A stretch of DNA of 10,204 nt from DATAMF01 sp964472565 (GTDB lineage: Bacteria; Chloroflexota; Anaerolineae; Aggregatilineales; Aggregatilineaceae), in NCBI GenBank assembly GCA_964472565.1, contig CAYYNB010000197.1, positions 1 to 10,204 on the forward strand, read 5' to 3'. This document shows positions 6,341-10,204 of this stretch, in pieces (positions within the stretch are counted from its first letter, which is position 1; each line of letters opens with the position of its first letter). Position numbers and translations under genes: made by a program. The notes below the pieces were generated by a model, which was given only the letters and a program-made list of their open reading frames with translations, searched no databases and was not told where the DNA came from.

Positions 6341-9300
6341 TCAACTATTACAAGTTCGTGGGTCCGTAGGATCAGTACAGTATGTTCCGCACCCTGGCCA
6401 CCCTAAGCTCGCGAGAATTAGCGAAGTTTCCATAAAGTTGGAATAAAGCAAAACCACGCCATTTCGCTCCAGGATATTTGCCCTAAGTTGTCCCACACTG
6501 CGAGTACTTGGAGAATTGGCATTTATCCACCATTGACCACAACCAGTGGGATATCGGATAAGATCAAATTGTGCCTGAGCATTGATTTTTATCGCGCCAT
6601 TAATGACTTCGGGCCGGTTAGATACCAAGAACCAAAGCGAAGTGTTAGTGGGATCACTTATTCTGTACCAAGCCTCAGTAACCGCTTGCTGAGCTGTTGG
6701 CATATGGCTGCCAATATATAGTTCAGGATTGTTGTAGAAGTCGTAGATTTGCTGACAAGTGCTGTTCTCAAAACCACTGAGTAATTGTTCTCCACCAATT
6801 TGATTTGTCCGAATCATATCTTTTACGGTAGGAGCTCTGGATGAGAACTGCGGGTCACGTAGGCGGTTAACGCCGATATGAGCAATAACGCGGGCAATAT
6901 CATAACCGCCCTCGGCCATTTCATTTGCCACTGCTACTGTTAATAGCTGCTGATCGCAAAGCGTTTGTGCATCAGGTGTTGGTGACGGTCTAGGTGTATT
7001 AGTGGGTGGCGGTGTTGGTGGCACCGGTGTTCCTCTAGGAGTATTGGTTGGTGGCGGTGTTGGGGTGAATGGCGGTAACTGTGGCTCACATTCGGGGATA
7101 ATCCCATCTTGGCACCATGGCAGTAAATACGTTGTACCAGTATAACATGAGCAGTTTTCTTGAGGGTCGGGATCCCTACACGGATCCCACGGATAAGGTG
7201 TCTCTCCGATAAACCCGCTAGGATCGATGTAGCTAACTGGATTTCCGCCCACATACTGATAACGATTGAGTGTTTCTGCAAGATCGAGACTAGGGAATAC
7301 CCCCAACGTCGGGCTGTAGTATCGCGCCCGCAGGTACACCAGTCCGTTGGCATCGGTTGGCTCACCGGTAAAGCCAAACGGCAGTCCGAAAGCACCTTGT
7401 ACTCCGAACGGCACACCATATGGCCCGTAATGCTGCGCTGCTTGCACTACCAGATCATCATCCACTTCTACGCGCACCGACCCTAACCCATCCCGCACGA
7501 CCTCACCCCAATCACTGGAGCTATTCTCATACGCAAGGAGGACGCGAGGACCATACAGGAAGCGGGACGTATTTCCGCCAGTAGTCTGTGCCAGCATATT
7601 GACCAACCCCGGCTGCACATCGAGCAGGTACTGTGTGACGATGCTGCTCACCGTCTGTGAGACGCGGCTACCCAGCCCGTCATACCCGTACTGGTAAGCC
7701 GTGTTGTTGACCGAAAACAAACGATTGGCGCGGTCCCAAGCATAGGCATTTACGCCATCGCTAGTGAGGTTTCCATTGTTGTCATAAGCGTAACTTTCGT
7801 TCCATACGCCCTCGTTTATTCGCGACCGCCAAATTTGGTTAGCTTCATTGTATTGGTAGTCCGCTTTCGTCTCCGCTACGCCATCATTCACAATTTCTTG
7901 GGTGCGGTTGCCCGCAAAATCATAGCTGTACTGGTAGCGGCGCAGCAGATCGACGTCCGGTGCATCCAGATCAGATGCCGGGTTGTAACGTGCTTCCTGC
8001 AAGCGGGACAGCGCGTCGTAGCTGTAGCGGATGAAGGCCGTGTTTGGCGTCACCAACTGCTTGAAGCGTATCTTGTAGCCGGACGACGCCAGGTTTTTCG
8101 CGTGCCGGTGGCGGATTTCCAGCAGGTGTGGTCCCATGCTCACCAGGGGAATGTCAATCGCCCGCTCACCGCTAGCCGGGGTATAACCATCAAAGGATTG
8201 CCAGAAGGAATGGTTGACGTACACGTCGAACAGGCCGTGGTCCGGCCCGGTGCCGATAGTCAGGGTGGCGGTGTAGCCGAAGAATATCAGGGAGAGCGCC
8301 GCGCTGAAACTGGACGAGACTTTGTAAGGCGCGCTGTCCGTCCATGCGCCGTGATAGGTGATGTACCGGTTGTCGTAGGCGTACACCATCCCCCCGCCCG
8401 AAGGAGGCGCCAGCGCTTCCAGCGCCTGGGTGCGGTTGCCCCGTCCATCCACTTCGTAAGCGAAATGGGCCAGCGCGCGCGTCCCCTCGGTGTGGCGCAG
8501 CAGGCGCAGGCGTCCCGCCGCGTCGTAGCGGTAGCGTGAGCGCAGGCCGTTGGCGCGCGTGGCATTCGCCAGCCGGTTGGCATCGTCGAAGGCGAATGTC
8601 GTGGTATGGCTGGCCCAGTCGGTCAGGCCGGTGAGCCGCCCCTTCGCATCGTAAGCATAGGTTATGCTGGGGTCGCCTACTCCCGGCAGGATCAGCCGGG
8701 TGCGCAGGCCGCCTGCGTCGTATTCGTAGCGCACCGTCTCGTCGGTGTTGCTGTCGCCATCCGTGTCGAAATCCACCCGTGTCAGGCGGCGCGCCCGGTC
8801 GTAGCTGTAACCGGTGGCGCGGACGTTGGCAGCGCCGTCGTCCTCGACCATCGCCGCGCGGTTGCCTGCCAGGTCGTAAGTGAAAGTCACGTCGGGCGTT
8901 CGCTTGGGGCTTTCGTTGAGGTAGTCGATGGTCTTCAGCCGCCCCAGCCGGTCAAACGCACGTGCCGTGTCGTGGCTCGCCGGGTCGGTGAGCGTAATGC
9001 GTGTTCCACCGCCCACCAGGTTTTCATACTCGGTCTGCCAGGTGTGGCTGAGCGGGTCGGTCAGCGCGGTGCGGCGGTTGAGCTGGTCGTACTCGTAGCC
9101 AGTCTCGTTGTGGCGCGGATCAAGCAGTGTCGTGCGGCGGCCTGCCTTGTCGTATTCGACGGTAGCGATCACATTCCGGTCATTGTCCGGTGCGTTATGG
9201 TCTACGGCGTGCCCCCAGCCGTCTTCCCAGGCTTGACTGGAAGGGTTCCAAACCCACTCTTCGGGCTGAATCACGCGGGCCACCGGCGACCACACTGGTC

Positions 9301-10204
9301 TCATATCGGAAACGGCGTTGTTCGTCAGCCGGGTCTCTTGGGTGCCGTCAGCATTGACCCGGTAGATTTCCTGCGAAGACTCAAACACAAGTTGGCTGCC
9401 ATCCGGCGACCACGACACCCGCACGCAGTTGCCCACCGTCGATACCTGGGTCTGGCTGGAACCATCAGCATTCATCACAAACACATCGAAGTTGCCGTTA
9501 CGATTCGAGATGAAAGCGATTTTTTCTCCATCGGGCGACCAGGTGGCAGCCTGGCTGCGCCCGTCCATGGTCAGGCGGACGACAGTGGTGCCGTTCTGCG
9601 CCATCTTATACAAATCGGCATAGGTCTGCCCGTTCCGGTTCGACTCAAATAAGATCGTGGTGCCATCCGGCGACCAGGCCGGTGCCGTGTCGCTGGCCGA
9701 ATGTTGGGTAAGGTTCACCGGGCGGTACCCATCACGGTACATCACGTAAATCTCATCATTCCCATCCCGCTGAGATACAAACATCAGCCGTTTCCCATCC
9801 GGTGACCAGACAGGTGCGTAGTCATCCGTATCAAGGGGTGTGAGCCGGGTGGGAACGATATCCCGCAGGCTCATGACGTAGACATGGTTGTGGTTATCTA
9901 TCCAAACATCAAAGGCGATGCGGTCGCCTTCCGGCGACCAGGCTATCTGACCAATCGAGCCGCCCAGGTGGGTCAACTGCACCAAGTCGCCCCGGCTGAC
10001 GTTCAACAGATGAATTTCCTCACTCCCGCTTCGGTCAGAGACAAACGCCAACTGACTGCCGTCCGGTGACCAGGCGGGGAGATCGTCCCGTCCAGCCTGA
10101 GTGGTCAAACGGGTGGGGTGGGAACCGTCCGCATTCATCAGGTAGATTTCGTAGTTTCCATCGCGGTTCGAAACAAACGCGATTTGGGCCAGCAGTATGT
10201 CGTG
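6341..10204 (-). CDS. RHS toxin: TolB-type propeller, YD repeats, SleB-like tip; N-terminus beyond right edge
   Basis: The frame is open to the right edge, and the first visible codons already encode a propeller blade ('IAFVSNRDGNYEIYLMNADG'). The ATG at 10138 is therefore internal and the start lies outside. Numbering from 10204 gives 1287 residues. Residues 1-307 hold TolB/PD40 blades with six 'WSP[DE]G' motifs and a decayed seventh ('VWSPVARV'). Residues about 335-610 are YD repeats ('YEYDQLNRRT', 'YAYDAKGRLTGL'). Residues 617-716 are an inserted beta-sandwich. Residues 720-995 are more YD repeats and the RHS core, ending 'YIDPSG' (Asp994). A proline-rich linker (1041-1079) leads to a C-terminal domain resembling SleB-type cell-wall hydrolases: 'VANEMAEGG' with candidate catalytic Glu1095, then 'VIAHIGVNRLRDPQF'. 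A secreted or surface RHS shell delivering a peptidoglycan-cutting tip is the likely reading. The tip assignment is moderate; the RHS assignment is firm. Confidence 0.93.
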   Translation of the reverse strand, partial: HDILLAQIAFVSNRDGNYEIYLMNADGSHPTRLTTQAGRDDLPAWSPDGSQLAFVSDRSGSEEIHLLNVSRGDLVQLTHLGGSIGQIAWSPEGDRIAFDVWIDNHNHVYVMSLRDIVPTRLTPLDTDDYAPVWSPDGKRLMFVSQRDGNDEIYVMYRDGYRPVNLTQHSASDTAPAWSPDGTTILFESNRNGQTYADLYKMAQNGTTVVRLTMDGRSQAATWSPDGEKIAFISNRNGNFDVFVMNADGSSQTQVSTVGNCVRVSWSPDGSQLVFESSQEIYRVNADGTQETRLTNNAVSDMRPVWSPVARVIQPEEWVWNPSSQAWEDGWGHAVDHNAPDNDRNVIATVEYDKAGRRTTLLDPRHNETGYEYDQLNRRTALTDPLSHTWQTEYENLVGGGTRITLTDPASHDTARAFDRLGRLKTIDYLNESPKRTPDVTFTYDLAGNRAAMVEDDGAANVRATGYSYDRARRLTRVDFDTDGDSNTDETVRYEYDAGGLRTRLILPGVGDPSITYAYDAKGRLTGLTDWASHTTTFAFDDANRLANATRANGLRSRYRYDAAGRLRLLRHTEGTRALAHFAYEVDGRGNRTQALEALAPPSGGGMVYAYDNRYITYHGAWTDSAPYKVSSSFSAALSLIFFGYTATLTIGTGPDHGLFDVYVNHSFWQSFDGYTPASGERAIDIPLVSMGPHLLEIRHRHAKNLASSGYKIRFKQLVTPNTAFIRYSYDALSRLQEARYNPASDLDAPDVDLLRRYQYSYDFAGNRTQEIVNDGVAETKADYQYNEANQIWRSRINEGVWNESYAYDNNGNLTSDGVNAYAWDRANRLFSVNNTAYQYGYDGLGSRVSQTVSSIVTQYLLDVQPGLVNMLAQTTGGNTSRFLYGPRVLLAYENSSSDWGEVVRDGLGSVRVEVDDDLVVQAAQHYGPYGVPFGVQGAFGLPFGFTGEPTDANGLVYLRARYYSPTLGVFPSLDLAETLNRYQYVGGNPVSYIDPSGFIGETPYPWDPCRDPDPQENCSCYTGTTYLLPWCQDGIIPECEPQLPPFTPTPPPTNTPRGTPVPPTPPPTNTPRPSPTPDAQTLCDQQLLTVAVANEMAEGGYDIARVIAHIGVNRLRDPQFSSRAPTVKDMIRTNQIGGEQLLSGFENSTCQQIYDFYNNPELYIGSHMPTAQQAVTEAWYRISDPTNTSLWFLVSNRPEVINGAIKINAQAQFDLIRYPTGCGQWWINANSPSTRSVGQLRANILERNGVVLLYSNFMETSLILASLGWPGCGTYCTDPTDPRTCNS
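6989..7060 (-). repeat. Two 27-base direct repeats encoding the Pro-rich linker
   Basis: Positions 6989-7015 and 7034-7060 are near-identical 27-mers, 45 bases apart, each encoding TPPPTNTPR. They form the Pro/Thr linker between the RHS core and the hydrolase-like tip. Linkers of this composition are common in secreted Chloroflexota proteins. Confidence 0.75.
7284..8352 (-). repeat. Direct repeat copy B: beta-sandwich plus RHS core
   Basis: This is the partner of the repeat at 4468-5512, inside the large RHS gene. The homology starts at 8352 on the gene's 5' side and is lost near 7284, before the DPSG motif. It contains an unalignable patch at 7787-7904 (118 bases) corresponding to 4971-5064 (94 bases), flanked by well-conserved sequence on both sides. 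Confidence 0.9.

Noticed and set aside
6989..7060. Regular repeats considered as a CRISPR or minisatellite array
   Set aside because: There are only two copies, they are in frame and they encode a proline-rich linker. There are no spacers of CRISPR type.
8606..9652. Plus-strand open frame of 348 codons opposite the YD repeats
   Set aside because: It is antisense to a clearly coding YD/propeller region that is GC-rich and repetitive, which commonly leaves a long antisense frame. The translation shows no recognisable motif.

Overview
The window looks like an accessory region from a Chloroflexota-type bacterium, Anaerolineae-like at a guess, quite possibly from a metagenome. The hints are indirect: an RHS protein fused to a TolB-type propeller, a Pro/Thr-rich 'PTPPPTNTPR' linker, a signal-peptide WD40 protein opening with an 'LGRGS..ISWRPDG..LAVGGSLGVWIY' type blade, and a membrane-anchored protein with a 'C-x2-P-C-x2-GI-x-PG' motif. 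I recall all of these styles from that phylum. No rRNA, tRNA or marker gene is present to settle taxonomy. Every gene I can support is on the minus strand, so the window reads right to left.

Right and centre (10204 to 1463) is a polymorphic-toxin (RHS) locus. A large RHS protein enters from the right edge without its N-terminus. It has TolB/PD40 propeller blades, YD repeats, an inserted beta-sandwich, the RHS core ending at DPSG, a proline-rich linker and a C-terminal domain resembling SleB-type cell-wall hydrolases. Next comes a 226-residue membrane-anchored protein of unknown function. Its stop codon overlaps, as ATGA, the start of a second, headless RHS module. That module repeats the beta-sandwich and RHS core of the first protein and then carries a different tip: a Cys-rich segment and a trypsin-like serine protease domain. 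A secreted protein with about 15 WD40 repeats follows. The layout (full-length RHS, small membrane protein, orphan core plus alternative tip, further partner gene) resembles main/orphan Rhs arrays, in which recombination in the shared core can swap toxin tips.

Left (1463 to 1) starts with an intergenic stretch of about 340 bases holding a hairpin and a possible -10 box. A compact, separately initiated cassette follows: a ribbon-helix-helix-like 70-residue protein, an overlapping 70-residue acidic protein of unknown function, and the N-terminal 204 residues of a serine recombinase that runs off the left edge. This suggests that the toxin locus lies beside, or inside, an integrated mobile element.

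The conserved RHS segments look GC-rich, while the tips, the 226-residue protein and the WD40 gene look clearly AT-richer. This is the usual pattern for exchangeable toxin cargo. All functional assignments rest on reading motifs by eye; no database search was possible.
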